Origin: Streptomyces sp. TLI_105
GTDB lineage: Bacteria; Actinomycetota; Actinomycetes; Streptomycetales; Streptomycetaceae
NCBI RefSeq assembly: GCF_900105415.1
Contig: NZ_FNSM01000001.1
Coordinates: 2,704,501-2,768,500 of the forward strand
DNA length: 64,000 nt
Direction of reading: 5' to 3'
Shown in pieces: positions 30,350 to 39,121 of this stretch. The position numbers were made by a program, and so were the translations under genes. Numbering within the stretch: the first letter of the stretch is position 1; each line of letters starts with the position of its first letter. Under the pieces are notes generated by a model. It was given only the letters and a program-made list of their open reading frames with translations, was not told the origin of the DNA and ran no database searches.

Positions 30350-31642
30350 TTACTCCCCTTCAACACGCATGATGCTGGCGACACCGCGCACGGTGTCGAG
30401 CTTGCGCAGCGCCTCGACGGTCCCGGAGAGGGCGGCGTCGGGCGCGCGGTGGGTGACGACGACGAGGGAGGCCTCGCCGTCCTTGCCCTGCTGGCGCACC
30501 GTATCGATGGATACGCCGTGCTCGGCGAAGACCGTCGCGACCTGGGCGAGGACGCCCGGCTTGTCGGCCACGTCGAGGCTGATGTGGTACCGCGTGACCA
30601 CGTCGCCCATGGGGCTCACGGGCAGCTGGGTGTACGCGGACTCGCCGGGGCCCGTCGCCTCGTTGAGACGGTTGCGGCAGACGGCGACGACGTCGCCGAG
30701 CACGGCCGAGGCGGTCGGCGAGCCGCCCGCCCCGGGGCCGTAGAACATGAGCTGCCCGGCGGCCTCCGCCTCGACGAAGACCGCGTTGTACGCCTCGCGG
30801 ACGGAGGCGAGCGGGTGGCTGAGCGGGATCATCGCGGGGTGCACGCGCGCGGTGACGGACCCGCCGTCGGCGGCCCGCTCGCAGATCGCGAGCAGCTTGA
30901 TGGTGCAGCCCATCTGCTTGGCGGAGGCGAAGTCCGCGGCGGTGACCTCGGTCATGCCCTCGCGGTAGACGTCGTCGAGGCGCACGCGCGTGTGGAAGGC
31001 GATCCCGGCGAGGATGGCGGCCTTGGCGGCGGCGTCGAAGCCCTCGACGTCGGCGGTCGGGTCGGCCTCGGCGTAACCGAGGGCGGTGGCCTCGTCGAGC
31101 GCCTCGGAGTACCCGGCACCGCTCGTGTCCATCTTGTCGAGGATGAAGTTGGTGGTGCCGTTGACGATGCCCATCACGCGGTTGATCTTGTCGCCGGCGA
31201 GGGACTCGCGCAGCGGCCGGATGAGCGGGATGGCGCCGGCGACGGCGGCCTCGTAGTACAGGTCCTGCCCGTGCTGCTCGGCGGCGGCGTACAGGCTCGC
31301 GCCGTCCTGGGCCAGCAGCGCCTTGTTGGCCGAGACGACGGAGGCGCCGTGCTCGAAGGCGGTGGTGATGAGGGTGCGGGCCGGCTCGATCCCGCCGATG
31401 ACCTCGACGACGACGTCGATGTCCCCGCGTTTGACCAGGGCGGTCGCGTCGGTGGTGATCAGCTCGGCGGGGACTCCCCCGCGGACCTTGTCGGGCCGGC
31501 GGACGGCCACGCCGGCGAGCTCGATCGGCGCGCCGATGCGCGCGGCGAGGTCGTCGGCGTGCGTCGTCATGATGCGCGCCACCTCTGAGCCGACGACTCC
31601 ACAGCCCAGCAGCGCCACTTTCAGCGGACGCGTACGCATCAT
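30350..31642 (-). CDS. hom: Homoserine dehydrogenase
   Basis: 430-residue NAD(P)-dependent enzyme reducing aspartate semialdehyde to homoserine. Rossmann motif VALLGCGVVGSEVAR, substrate region KALLAQDGASLYAAAEQ and YYEAAVAGAIPLIRPLRESL, then a C-terminal ACT domain (SLDVADKPGVLAQVATVFAEHGVSI) giving threonine feedback control. Two ATG codons are adjacent; ACGAGG lies upstream. Operon with thrC. Confidence 0.96.
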   Translation of the reverse strand: MMRTRPLKVALLGCGVVGSEVARIMTTHADDLAARIGAPIELAGVAVRRPDKVRGGVPAELITTDATALVKRGDIDVVVEVIGGIEPARTLITTAFEHGASVVSANKALLAQDGASLYAAAEQHGQDLYYEAAVAGAIPLIRPLRESLAGDKINRVMGIVNGTTNFILDKMDTSGAGYSEALDEATALGYAEADPTADVEGFDAAAKAAILAGIAFHTRVRLDDVYREGMTEVTAADFASAKQMGCTIKLLAICERAADGGSVTARVHPAMIPLSHPLASVREAYNAVFVEAEAAGQLMFYGPGAGGSPTASAVLGDVVAVCRNRLNEATGPGESAYTQLPVSPMGDVVTRYHISLDVADKPGVLAQVATVFAEHGVSIDTVRQQGKDGEASLVVVTHRAPDAALSGTVEALRKLDTVRGVASIMRVEGE

Positions 31643-31744
31643 CCGACCTCGTTTCTCGTACTACTTCGCCGTCGTATTTCTACGGTGGAACCAGTCTCAC
31701 TCACCGGACGGGGGTTTCCGCCCCTCGTCCGGATCCTGAGACAT

Positions 31745-31792
31745 CTATTTCATCACTCGACTATTTCACCACGCGACGATTTCCTCAGCCGA
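31745..31792. repeat. Three 16-bp tandem repeats at the lysA 3' end, upstream of hom
   Basis: CTATTTCATCACTCGA, CTATTTCACCACGCGA and CGATTTCCTCAGCCGA follow each other without spacers; the third covers the lysA stop codon. AT-rich compared with surroundings. They may bind a regulator of hom-thrC or simply be a local expansion. Confidence 0.6.
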
Positions 31793-33176
31793 CGTCGAGA
31801 CGCAGGAGATCTTCCTCCGTCTCGCGCCGGACGATGACCCGCGCCGCGCCGTCGCGGACGGCGACGACGGGCGGCCGCAGCGCGTGGTTGTAGTTGCTGG
31901 CCATGGAGCGGCAGTACGCGCCGGTGGCCGGCACGGCGATGAGGTCGCCGGGCGCCAGGTCCGAGGGCAGGAAGGCGTCCCGTACGACGATGTCGCCGCT
32001 CTCGCAGTGCTTGCCGACGACGCGGGAGAGCATCGGCTCGGCCTCGCTGGTCCGCGAGACGAGGCTCACGCTGTACTCGGCGTCGTAGAGGGCGGTGCGG
32101 ATGTTGTCCGACATGCCGCCGTCGACGCTCACGTACGTCCGCAGCCCTTCGAGCGGCTTGACGGTGCCGACCCGGTAGAGCGTGAAGGCGGTGGGGCCGA
32201 CGATGGCCCGCCCGGGCTCGACGGAGATACGGGGGGTCCGCAGCCCCGCGGCCTCGCACTCCCGCGTCACGATCTCGCCCAGCGCCTTGGCGATCTCGTG
32301 CGGCTCGCGCGGGTCGTCCTCGGACGTGTACGCGATGCCGAGCCCACCCCCGAGATCGATCTCGGGCAGCTCGACGCCGTGCTCGTCCCGTACCTCGGCG
32401 AGCAGCTGGACGACGCGCCGCGCGGACACCTCGAACCCGGCCATGTCGAAGATCTGCGACCCGATGTGGGAGTGGATCCCGATGAGTTCGAGACCGTCGA
32501 GCTTGAGCGCCCGACGCACGGCCTCGGCGGCCTGCCCCCCGGCCAGCGCGATGCCGAACTTCTGGTCCTCGTGGGCGGTGGCGATGAACTCGTGCGTGTG
32601 CGCCTCGACACCGACGGTCACCCGGATCTGCACCCGCTGCCGCTTCCCGAGGGACTGCGCGACATGGGCGACCCGCACGATCTCCTGGAAGGAGTCGAGC
32701 ACGATCCGCCCGACCCCGGCCTCGACGGCCCGGCGGATCTCGTCCTCGCTCTTGTTGTTCCCGTGGAAGGCGATCCGCTCGGCGGGCATCCCGGCGGAAA
32801 GGGCGGTGCTCAGCTCCCCTCCGGAGCACACGTCGAGATTGAGCCCCTCCTCCTTGAGCCACCGCACGACGGCACGGGAGAGGAACGCCTTGCCGGCGTA
32901 GAAGACGTCGGCGTCCTTGCCGAAGGCGTCGGCCCAGGCACGGCAGCGGGCGCGGAAGTCGGTCTCGTCGAGGAAGTAGGCGGGCGTGCCGAACTCCTCG
33001 GCGAGGGCGTCGACCGCGATCCCGCCGACGGTGACGACCCCGCGCTCGTCCCGGCTCACGGTCCGGGCCCAGACCTTGGGGTCGAGGCGATTGAGGTCGG
33101 CGGGCGGGGCGGAGTAGTGCCCCTCGGGCAGGACATCGGCGTGACGGGGCCCGGCGGGGTGGGCGGAACGGCTCAT
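31785..33176 (-). CDS. lysA: Diaminopimelate decarboxylase
   Basis: 463-residue PLP enzyme making lysine from meso-DAP. The PLP lysine region is [33 protein letters not shown] and [15 protein letters not shown] are family signatures, and [10 protein letters not shown] supplies the active-site Cys. Start at ATG (MSRSAHPAG). The open frame continues far upstream but there it is only an antisense-like reading of the preceding gene. Follows the ArgS-like gene by 14 nt. Confidence 0.96.
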   Translation of the reverse strand: MSRSAHPAGPRHADVLPEGHYSAPPADLNRLDPKVWARTVSRDERGVVTVGGIAVDALAEEFGTPAYFLDETDFRARCRAWADAFGKDADVFYAGKAFLSRAVVRWLKEEGLNLDVCSGGELSTALSAGMPAERIAFHGNNKSEDEIRRAVEAGVGRIVLDSFQEIVRVAHVAQSLGKRQRVQIRVTVGVEAHTHEFIATAHEDQKFGIALAGGQAAEAVRRALKLDGLELIGIHSHIGSQIFDMAGFEVSARRVVQLLAEVRDEHGVELPEIDLGGGLGIAYTSEDDPREPHEIAKALGEIVTRECEAAGLRTPRISVEPGRAIVGPTAFTLYRVGTVKPLEGLRTYVSVDGGMSDNIRTALYDAEYSVSLVSRTSEAEPMLSRVVGKHCESGDIVVRDAFLPSDLAPGDLIAVPATGAYCRSMASNYNHALRPPVVAVRDGAARVIVRRETEEDLLRLDVG

Positions 33177-33190
33177 GACGACTGGCTCTT

Positions 33191-34153
33191 TCAGATCTGG
33201 TCGGGTGCGCTGATGCCGAGCAGGGACAGGCCACCGGCGAGCACCGTCCCGGCGGCTTCGGCGAGCGCGAGCCGGGAGCGGTGGGCGGCCGAGGGTTTCT
33301 CGTCGCCGAGCGGCAGCACGGTGTGCTGGAACGCGAGCAGCGCGTCGGCGGTGGCTTCCAGGTGCCGGGCGACCCGGTCGGGGGCGCGGTGGCGGGCGGC
33401 GGCGAGCAGGACGACGGGATGGTCGCCGAGAACGCCGAAAAGCTCGGGGGCATGAACGTCGGCGTCGTACGAAGGAGCGAAACCGAGCTGCAGCGCGTTG
33501 ACGAGCAGCCGCCGCACCCGGGCGTGGGCGTACCGCACGCGGAAGAGGGGGTTGCGCTCGTGCTGGACGAGAAGGGGGGGCCCGTCGAGAACCCGATCGT
33601 GGTTCGCGGCCCGCAACAGGGCCCACCGACCCGCATCGACACCGAGGAGATCGGGCCGGTACTCCCCACCCCGCACGGGGATCCGCTCGTCCCCGCCGAA
33701 GGAGGCGTCGGCCCCCTGGCTCCGGAGCAGCCGCAGAACGACCTCGGTCACGACCGAGGCACGCCCCTGGGACACCTCGGCGAACCGCACGACGGTCCCG
33801 GCGAGAGGGGTGCCGTGCCCGTACGCGGCCCCGGCGTCCCGAATCGCCCGTACGAGATCACCACCGGCATCGGCACGAAGGGTGAAGTTCAGAAACCCGG
33901 GCCCCGTGATGTCGACGGCGAGGATCCCGGGGCTCTCACGGAGCCGCTCCTGAAGGATTTCCGCGACATCGAGAGGGGCGCGCCCGGCGGGCCGGGCGAG
34001 ACTGAGCGCGACGCTGCTGGCGTACTCCCCGGTCCCGCCGGGCCGGGCCCGCTCCACCTTCACGCGCGGGGGGACGTCGACCCGCAGCGCACCGTCGTCG
34101 ACCGCACGGCGCACGGCGTGCTGCACGGTGAGGGAGAGGTCCGCGGGGGTCAC
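33191..34153 (-). CDS. ArgS-like protein with DALR domain, lacking the catalytic core
   Basis: 320 residues. The N-terminal part resembles the arginyl-tRNA synthetase N-terminal domain ([17 protein letters not shown]), and the C-terminal part the DALR anticodon-binding domain ([17 protein letters not shown], ending [12 protein letters not shown]). No HIGH or KMSKS motif is seen and the length is half that of ArgS, so it cannot charge tRNA by the usual mechanism. It is linked to lysA and a tRNA-Arg gene follows nearby. Its role is unknown. Confidence 0.85.
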   Translation of the reverse strand: MTPADLSLTVQHAVRRAVDDGALRVDVPPRVKVERARPGGTGEYASSVALSLARPAGRAPLDVAEILQERLRESPGILAVDITGPGFLNFTLRADAGGDLVRAIRDAGAAYGHGTPLAGTVVRFAEVSQGRASVVTEVVLRLLRSQGADASFGGDERIPVRGGEYRPDLLGVDAGRWALLRAANHDRVLDGPPLLVQHERNPLFRVRYAHARVRRLLVNALQLGFAPSYDADVHAPELFGVLGDHPVVLLAAARHRAPDRVARHLEATADALLAFQHTVLPLGDEKPSAAHRSRLALAEAAGTVLAGGLSLLGISAPDQI

Positions 34154-34222
34154 GGGACCAGCCTAGGGGAGGAGGGGGGTCGGAACGCGAACCGGTTTCG
34201 CCATGCGGGACCGCGGCTCGGA

Positions 34223-34699
34223 TCACCCCGCACGGGCTCCCGGCACGTCGACACATCGGGGGTCCTGCTCCTGCAGCCCCTCGACTGCGGCAGGTTCCTC
34301 TCCCCCGTCGGGGCCGGCCGCCTCGGGACGCTCCCGCCGCTCGCGGTGCATCAACTGCCGCACCACGCGCACGAGCTCCGAGGGCTCGAAGGGCTTGGCG
34401 AGAAAGGCGTCGACCTCACCGACCTCGCGCTCGCCGCAGGCGCTGATGATCGCCACCGGCAGATGACTGGTCCGCGGGTCGGCCCGCAGCCGCTCGGCCG
34501 TCTTGATCCCGTCCAAGCGGGGCATGACGACGTCCAGGGTGACGACATCAGGACAGACCTGATGCACGACATCCAGACACTCGGCACCATCGGCCGCGGT
34601 CACGACCTCGAACCCCTCGAGTTCGAGATTGACCCTGATCAACTGGCGGATCACCTTGTTGTCATCGACAACGAGCACCCGACCGGACACGCCTGACAC
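34223..34699 (-). CDS. Orphan receiver-domain response regulator
   Basis: About 158 residues: a CheY-like receiver (VLVVDDNKVIR, phosphoacceptor Asp in VVTLDVVMPRLDG, Lys in FLAKPFEPSEL) followed by a ~35-residue acidic/proline tail with no DNA-binding domain. It probably acts through protein contacts. The start is GTG. A -10-like TACTCT lies exactly seven bases before it, as expected for a leaderless transcript. No kinase is adjacent. Confidence 0.88.
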   Translation of the reverse strand: MSGVSGRVLVVDDNKVIRQLIRVNLELEGFEVVTAADGAECLDVVHQVCPDVVTLDVVMPRLDGIKTAERLRADPRTSHLPVAIISACGEREVGEVDAFLAKPFEPSELVRVVRQLMHRERRERPEAAGPDGGEEPAAVEGLQEQDPRCVDVPGARAG

Positions 34700-34712
34700 A
34701 CGAACGAGAGTA
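34700..34712 (-). promoter_or_regulatory. -10 element of a leaderless receiver gene
   Basis: TACTCT on the minus strand ends seven bases before the GTG of the receiver gene, and no Shine-Dalgarno sequence is seen. This geometry is characteristic of leaderless Streptomyces genes. Confidence 0.5.
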
Positions 34713-34859
34713 GGCCGCCCCCCACGGCTGCGTCCGGGTTTTACCCACTTCTGACCCGTGCGGGGGACGGACCCCCCGGTGACGCCCCGGAAATACCTGT
34801 TCACAGCCACGCCCGAAGAGCTGGTAGGGTTCTACCCGTCGCCGAGAAACACGGCGGAC

Positions 34860-34931
34860 GCCCCCGTAGCTCAGGGGATAGAGCAACGGCCTCCGGAGCC
34901 GTGTGCGCAGGTTCGAATCCTGCCGGGGGCA
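34860..34931 (+). tRNA. tRNA-Arg (anticodon CCG)
   Basis: 72-nt cloverleaf: acceptor GCCCCCG / CGGGGGC, D-arm TAGCTCAGGGGATAGAGC, anticodon arm ACGGC-CTCCGGA-GCCGT with anticodon CCG (decodes CGG), T-arm with GTTCGAATC, discriminator A, no encoded CCA. Its 3' end is duplicated 4.57 kb downstream, so it served as the integration site of an element. Confidence 0.97.
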
Positions 34932-35053
34932 CTTCGCAGGAAGTGCCAAGAGACCCCGTGATCAGCAGAAATGCTGAGCGCGGGGTCTTGTTGTTTGTGC
35001 AGGTGTGTGCCGCGCTGAGCGGCCGTATGTCGGGGCCCGTGGACTATTCGTGG
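34911..35053 (+). repeat. Left attachment-site repeat of the 4.6-kb island
   Basis: Starts in the T-arm of tRNA-Arg. The first 31 bp (GTTCGAATCC... to ...CGCAGGA) are identical to the right copy. After a diverged 9-bp stretch the match continues through a terminator hairpin (AGACCCCG ... CGGGGTCT, 34951-34988) and then weakens up to TTCGTGG. Both copies are exactly 4567 bp apart with no indels. Confidence 0.85.
34951..34988 (+). terminator. Terminator of tRNA-Arg
   Basis: Eight-bp outer stem AGACCCCG / CGGGGTCT enclosing an inner CAGCA-GAAA-TGCTG hairpin, followed by TGTTGTTTGT. A copy lies at the right end of the island (39518-39555). Confidence 0.85.
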
Positions 35054-35141
35054 ACAGATTCTCGGGGCATCGGCGCAGGTCAGTCCGGGGAACGATGAAG
35101 GCCCCCGGACAGGTCCAGGGAGCCGTGGGCTCGGCGGCGGA

Positions 35142-35519
35142 TCACCCTCTGATCTCTCGCACCAGGGCGTTGTTCTCGTCGCTCAGTTCCAGCTCGTAAG
35201 GGAGCCCGAAGCAGCCGAGGAGCCGCCCCAAGTCGCCAAGGCGGGCGGGGTCGACGACGCCGCTGAGCAGGACGTCCGGGCCGTCGATCGGATCGATCTC
35301 CATCTGGCACCAGCTGGTCTCCAGCTCGTATCCGTGCCAGGACGATGAACGGGAGCTCCAGCCGGCACCTACGAAGCGAGCAGCTACGGCGGATGCGTCC
35401 CGGCAGCCGCGGAGCACGCCGCACACGTTGTTGCCCAGCTCGATCCACTGTCGATCGAGCGTCAGGCCCTCATCGGATATGTCCACGCCCGGAGTATGCA
35501 GCAGCCCGTCCATGCTCAC
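35142..35519 (-). CDS. Small hypothetical protein (island)
   Basis: 125-residue, acidic, apparently cytoplasmic protein without signal peptide or membrane segment (MSMDGLLHTPGVDISDEG ... LSDENNALVREIRG). It has one Trp-rich patch (GAGWSSRSSSWHGYELETSW). No family recognised; size and composition resemble immunity-type cargo found in islands, but there is no adjacent toxin. Confidence 0.6.
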   Translation of the reverse strand: MSMDGLLHTPGVDISDEGLTLDRQWIELGNNVCGVLRGCRDASAVAARFVGAGWSSRSSSWHGYELETSWCQMEIDPIDGPDVLLSGVVDPARLGDLGRLLGCFGLPYELELSDENNALVREIRG

Positions 35520-35520
35520 T

Positions 35521-35699
35521 CGTACTCCCTCAGGAGGTCCTCAATACGTCGATTGGCCACCTCCTGGCGGCCGTCGAGGCACTTCGCGTACCGGCTCAGC
35601 AGCACCTCCACGGTGATCGCCGCGGACTACGCCCCGAGCACGAAGGCGATCGGCAGGAGCCGCGCGCTGAGCGACGTCCTAATGCACGAGACCGCCTGA
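35521..35699 (+). pseudogene. Possible decayed gene fragment before the PP2C-like gene
   Basis: The stretch TSTVIAADYAPSTKAIG...ALSDVLMHETA reads like a genuine protein C-terminus and ends one base before the PP2C-like GTG. Upstream of it the plausible coding sequence (NTSIGHLLAAVEALRV) is in another frame, so the gene appears broken. No family assigned. Confidence 0.25.
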
Positions 35700-35700
35700 C

Positions 35701-36513
35701 GTGCGCGTCGACGTCGCCAGCGCCCCCCCGTCCTCAGGGCCCGAACGAGGACCTCGCGCTCTTCGACTCCGCCGCGGCCGTGGTCCTGGACGGCGCCGGG
35801 ATGACACCGGGCATGAAGTCGGGGGGCGGCATGGAGTCGCCTGGTACGTGGAACAGCTGGGGACTCGCCTGCACGGGGAGGCCGCCCGGGGAGACGCGCC
35901 CCTGACGATCTGCCTGGCGACGGCCATCGAGTCGACGACGAGCCTACACAGGGACACCTGCGCGGTCGATGACCCGCTGTCCCCTTCCGCGACAGTGGCC
36001 ATGGCCCGGGTGCAGGGCGACATCTTCGAGTGGCTCGTCCTGGGAGACTGCACGGTCCTCATCCAGAGCGACGACGTAGTGACAGCCACAACAGACGACT
36101 GTCTTGCCCAGGTGGCAGCGCATGCCCGCGAAGCCCTCGCCAGGGCAGTCCCGGGGTCGCCAGAGCGGCAGCGAGCCCATGAGGCCCTGGTCCAGGAAGA
36201 GCGCAGCCGACGCAACGTGCCGGGCGGGTACTGGGTGGCAGCAGCCGACTCGACAGCAGCAAGCCAGGCACTCACCGGCTCGGAGAACACATCCCGGGTC
36301 CAGGGCGCGGGCCTGCTGACCGACGGTGCTGGACGACTTGTGACGACGTTCCGCTCGACCGACTGGCAGGGCTACATGACCTTGCTTGGCCACGGCGGCC
36401 CCGAAGACGTACTCCGACTAGTCCGCGAAGCCGAAGCATCCGACCCCGACCTCAGCCGATGGCCGCGAAGCAAGCAGCATGACGACGCCACGATCGCGTA
36501 CATCCGCCCATAG
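35701..36513 (+). pseudogene. PP2C-like phosphatase with two compensating frameshifts
   Basis: 270-codon frame from GTG to TAG. Its start (VRVDVASAP) and most of its length (from HGVAWYVEQLGTRL to KQHDDATIAYIRP) align with a PP2C-like family also present at the right edge of the window. The middle, GPNEDLALFDSAAAVVLDGAG, is readable only in another frame. The shifts fall at a run of seven C (35723-35729) and six G (35821-35826): one C too many, one G too few. Either a sequencing artefact at homopolymers or a real lesion. Predicted residues NED and DDAT are PP2C metal-site-like. Confidence 0.65.
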
Positions 36514-37011
36514 GGGCCCTGGTGTTGTTACAGATTTCTCTACCTCATCAAGGCACCCGCCGCGCACAGCGCGGCGCGCGCGGCCCGTCCCCCCGGGCCT
36601 GCGCTCCTGTCTGCGCCCCGCTCCAGCCCGGCCGCCGTCCGCACGCCTGACAGCTTGGGTTGGTGAGCGGCCAAAGCAGGCGTTCAGGCACGGCAACCGC
36701 CACATGGCATGCGTAGCCACGAGCGCTGCCGACAGCGGCCAAGTCAGGCGACCAAAAGACGGCCAGTGGCGAGGGAGGGGTGGCCTCTTGCGCACGGCCG
36801 GCCGACTGTCAGGCCTGAGAAGGGCGGGGCGCCGTACCCCCGCCGTCACGGATGACGGGAGCGTGAGGCGACCGCACCACCGGGAAGGGGCGGGCGGGGA
36901 GCAGCTGCTGCCGCGATGTGGCGGAGGCCGGTGTGGTCGCTCCGCGTCGGTACCGGTATCACCGTGGCGAAGGAGCGTGTCGTTGGGACGCCCCTCTTAG
37001 GATCGGGTGCC
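36514..37011. other. Gene-free stretch inside the island
   Basis: About 500 bp without a reading frame of convincing codon use on either strand. All open frames are Arg/Gly/Pro-rich shadows. No repeat or RNA gene is recognised. Confidence 0.5.
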
Positions 37012-37269
37012 ATGACGAGCCCCTTGGCACCCGACGATCACATTGGCGATCGGGAGGCCTTCAGCGCCTTCCTAGCCCGTCTTCGCGAAGACCACGCCGC
37101 CAACAGTCAGCAGTGGGAGAACGCAACGCTGGAAGGGTTCTTGGAGGCCCTGCAAGCCTGGACCGATGCCTCCCCGGGGTGGTACCGAAACTTCAGCCAT
37201 GATCTGCCCCGCGAAGGTGACTGGACGTTCTTCGCTCGTGCCCTGACTGCCGCTCGGATCTATGAGTAG
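37012..37269 (+). CDS. DUF7660 family protein (island)
   Basis: 85 residues. The pattern EAFSAFLARLREDHAAN, WENATLEGFLEALQAW, GWYRNFSHDLP and WTFFARALTAARIYE is that of the small DUF7660 family, which often occurs next to SMI1/KNR4-type immunity genes. Function unknown. Start at ATG with weak AGGA upstream; the frame is open further upstream but unlike the family. Confidence 0.75.
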   Translation: MTSPLAPDDHIGDREAFSAFLARLREDHAANSQQWENATLEGFLEALQAWTDASPGWYRNFSHDLPREGDWTFFARALTAARIYE

Positions 37270-37358
37270 CTCTCATGGGCCCGTGCCCCTGGCGTGCCCG
37301 ATCGAGCGGGGAGCATCAGGGAACAACGGTCAGTCGCGGGCACCGAACAACACGACGG

Positions 37359-37385
37359 CCCCTGACTGATTTACCTGGTCAGGGG
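37359..37385. terminator. Hairpin between convergent island genes
   Basis: 8-bp stem CCCCTGAC / GTCAGGGG with an 11-base loop, between the DUF7660 gene and the tRNA-Ser fragment. Confidence 0.55.
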
Positions 37386-37395
37386 TCGTTCAACT

Positions 37396-37456
37396 GCGGT
37401 AGGTGTGGGATTTGAACCCACGGTGACATCGCTGCCACGACGGTTTTCAAGACCGT
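37396..37456 (-). repeat. 3' fragment of tRNA-Ser(UGA), probable att scar
   Basis: Minus strand: anticodon arm ACGGT-CTTGAAA-ACCGT, long class II variable arm, T-arm GTGGGTTCAAATCCCAC, and acceptor 3' strand ACCTACCG. The D-arm and 5' acceptor half are absent. Such 3' tRNA pieces starting at the anticodon stem are what tyrosine integrases leave behind. The stop codon of the neighbouring gene is the TGA of the anticodon itself. Confidence 0.8.
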
Positions 37457-37983
37457 GTAGGGATCGACGCTCCCAAAGCGTCGAGTGCACCCACGGCCGC
37501 GTGGATATGAGCCGGGCCGCGACGCAACCCTTCTCCCGCGCACCACCAGGACAATCGCTCGTCTGTGTCCTCCCTTGGATGCATGCCCAGGCCATGCTCG
37601 GGGCACAGGGGCCACGCCTGCCACAGAAGCTCCATGACGGTCTCCTGCGCGGCATCGGCGACGCTCGCCAGTGCAGAGGCAAGGCTGTCCTGTGAGTTCG
37701 GATCCAAGTAGTTGCCGTGCCACTCGCCGTTGGCCATGGCGACGCAGACGTTCTCCGGCTCATCCGCGTCGCAGGACGGAAGGGCCAGCAGCTGCAGGGG
37801 TTCCAGCCGGGGAAGCGTCACCGCCAGATCCCGGTTCAGAAGGGCGAGAGCCTGGTCCCACACTGGGTACTCACCCGGCGAGACGCGGCGAGGCTCAGGG
37901 GGGTCGAAAAGAGCGCACATGAGCACCATCCTCCGCCACGCCAGGGACAGCCCCCATCGCTCAACAGCGTCACCCCCCTGCAA
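37447..37983 (-). CDS. Hypothetical protein (island), 3' end formed by tRNA fragment
   Basis: Up to 178 residues; the likely start is lower (MCALFDPPEPRRVS), giving about 156. Soluble, with LLALPSCDADEPENVCVAMANGEWHGNYLD and a Cys-rich C-terminal half (WPLCPEHGLGMHP, SWWCAGEGLRRG). No family recognised. The reading frame ends at a TGA lying inside the tRNA-Ser fragment, so the natural C-terminus may have been replaced by the integration event. Confidence 0.55.
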   Translation of the reverse strand: MQGGDAVERWGLSLAWRRMVLMCALFDPPEPRRVSPGEYPVWDQALALLNRDLAVTLPRLEPLQLLALPSCDADEPENVCVAMANGEWHGNYLDPNSQDSLASALASVADAAQETVMELLWQAWPLCPEHGLGMHPREDTDERLSWWCAGEGLRRGPAHIHAAVGALDALGASIPTRS

Positions 37984-38097
37984 AGACCGCGTGCGGGGGC
38001 TGACATCAACGACGCTGGACAGGTGCGTACACCAGCACCTCTGCCCGGCCGTCGCACCAATCGACGAAAGCCGCCGCAGCAGGCCCGGATCGAACTC

Positions 38098-38463
38098 CTA
38101 AAGCGGTGGCTTGCTTGCAACTAGCGGCAGGGGCCAGCTCGCGCAGGCCACCAGCGCGCTGCCGTCCTCGGTGAGGAAGAGCAGGGTGAATCGTGTCCGA
38201 TTCTCAGGATCAATCAGTGCGGTGCGCACGGGCCGGTCGTACTCCCTGATGAGCTGCACCGCTCGTTCCAGCCCAGGGGGTTCGAATCCACGCATCCGCA
38301 TGCGCTGAAGTCGGCGACTGAAGACTCCGGCATGCGCACCAGTGGGTTGTACCCGCTCTTCCACCGAGTAGGGGGCGCCGCGGCGTAGGGCGGCCAGAGC
38401 TGTCGCGGACGCCTCGTCATCGCCGATCAACAGCGATTCCAGCACATGCCGTTCCATGGTCAC
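38098..38463 (-). CDS. Small hypothetical protein (island)
   Basis: 121 residues, soluble, with an Arg-rich centre (SRRLQRMRMRGFEPPG) and a C-terminal beta-like half (RFTLLFLTEDGSALVACASWPLPLV). No signal peptide, membrane helix or recognised domain. ATG at MTMERHVLESLLI; codon use fits a real gene. Confidence 0.5.
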   Translation of the reverse strand: MTMERHVLESLLIGDDEASATALAALRRGAPYSVEERVQPTGAHAGVFSRRLQRMRMRGFEPPGLERAVQLIREYDRPVRTALIDPENRTRFTLLFLTEDGSALVACASWPLPLVASKPPL

Positions 38464-38644
38464 GCCCGTTCGGATCGTGCGGTACAGCAGCCAGGTACCG
38501 CAACCCTAGTAACCGTCCCCACGCGGTAGCGCCCCTACGGGCCCGCCCAGCGGCCGGTATGACCCCCGCTGACCGATCCCGCGAGAGCTGCGGATCAGGA
38601 GGCAGCCGTGCCTGTTCCGTGCCCGACGGCGCGGGAAGCCTGGC

Positions 38645-39121
38645 TCACTCAGGCACCTGCTTGCCATGGCTGCGCAGAAGGTCGGCAGCGGCCAGTCGCA
38701 TGTCCCGTTCGATGGAGGCGCGTTCGTCCGGCCAGTCTTCCCAACTGCTCCACAGTCCTACGAACAGGCCCACAAGCTTGGTCGAAGCGTCCGTCCGTTC
38801 CAGATGGCAGGCGCACCAGTAGATCTCGTGGCCGGCCTCATAGTGCGTGAGGGAGCCGGTGAGCATGTCCTCCGCCGCCCCGAGCATTCGTTCGCGCCAG
38901 GCCTCCTCGACTCCGGGCACAGGGAACCCCAGCTCTGCCATGGTCTGCACGAAGAGGTCGCGGATGTCGGCCGGCGGGTCACGTCGGGAGAGCCCTGCCA
39001 GCTCGACCAGGGCCGGGCTCTCCAGTCCGCCGGCTAACGCCTGGGCAGCGATCACCGGCAGGTCCTCGGTGGGCTGCTCTCCGAGGGCCAGCTTCAGGGC
39101 TGCACGGCGTAGGTGATCCAT
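38645..39121 (-). CDS. Hypothetical protein (island)
   Basis: 158 residues, acidic and helical (MDHLRRAALKLALGEQPTEDLPVIAAQALAGG). A Trp/Cys-rich patch EIYWCACHLERT is followed by LVGLFVGLWSSWEDWPDERAS. The N-terminal half looks like a HEAT-like helical repeat. No family recognised. It is the last gene before the right attachment repeat. Confidence 0.6.
   Translation of the reverse strand: MDHLRRAALKLALGEQPTEDLPVIAAQALAGGLESPALVELAGLSRRDPPADIRDLFVQTMAELGFPVPGVEEAWRERMLGAAEDMLTGSLTHYEAGHEIYWCACHLERTDASTKLVGLFVGLWSSWEDWPDERASIERDMRLAAADLLRSHGKQVPE

Noticed and set aside
33177..33626. N-terminal extension of lysA by ~150 codons
   Set aside because: The frame stays open through the preceding gene but encodes Arg/Pro-rich text unlike LysA; the ATG at 33176 fits the family.
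36479..37000. 173-codon frame inside the island
   Set aside because: Arg/Pro/Gly-rich, no start context, no similarity that I can recognise; most likely non-coding.
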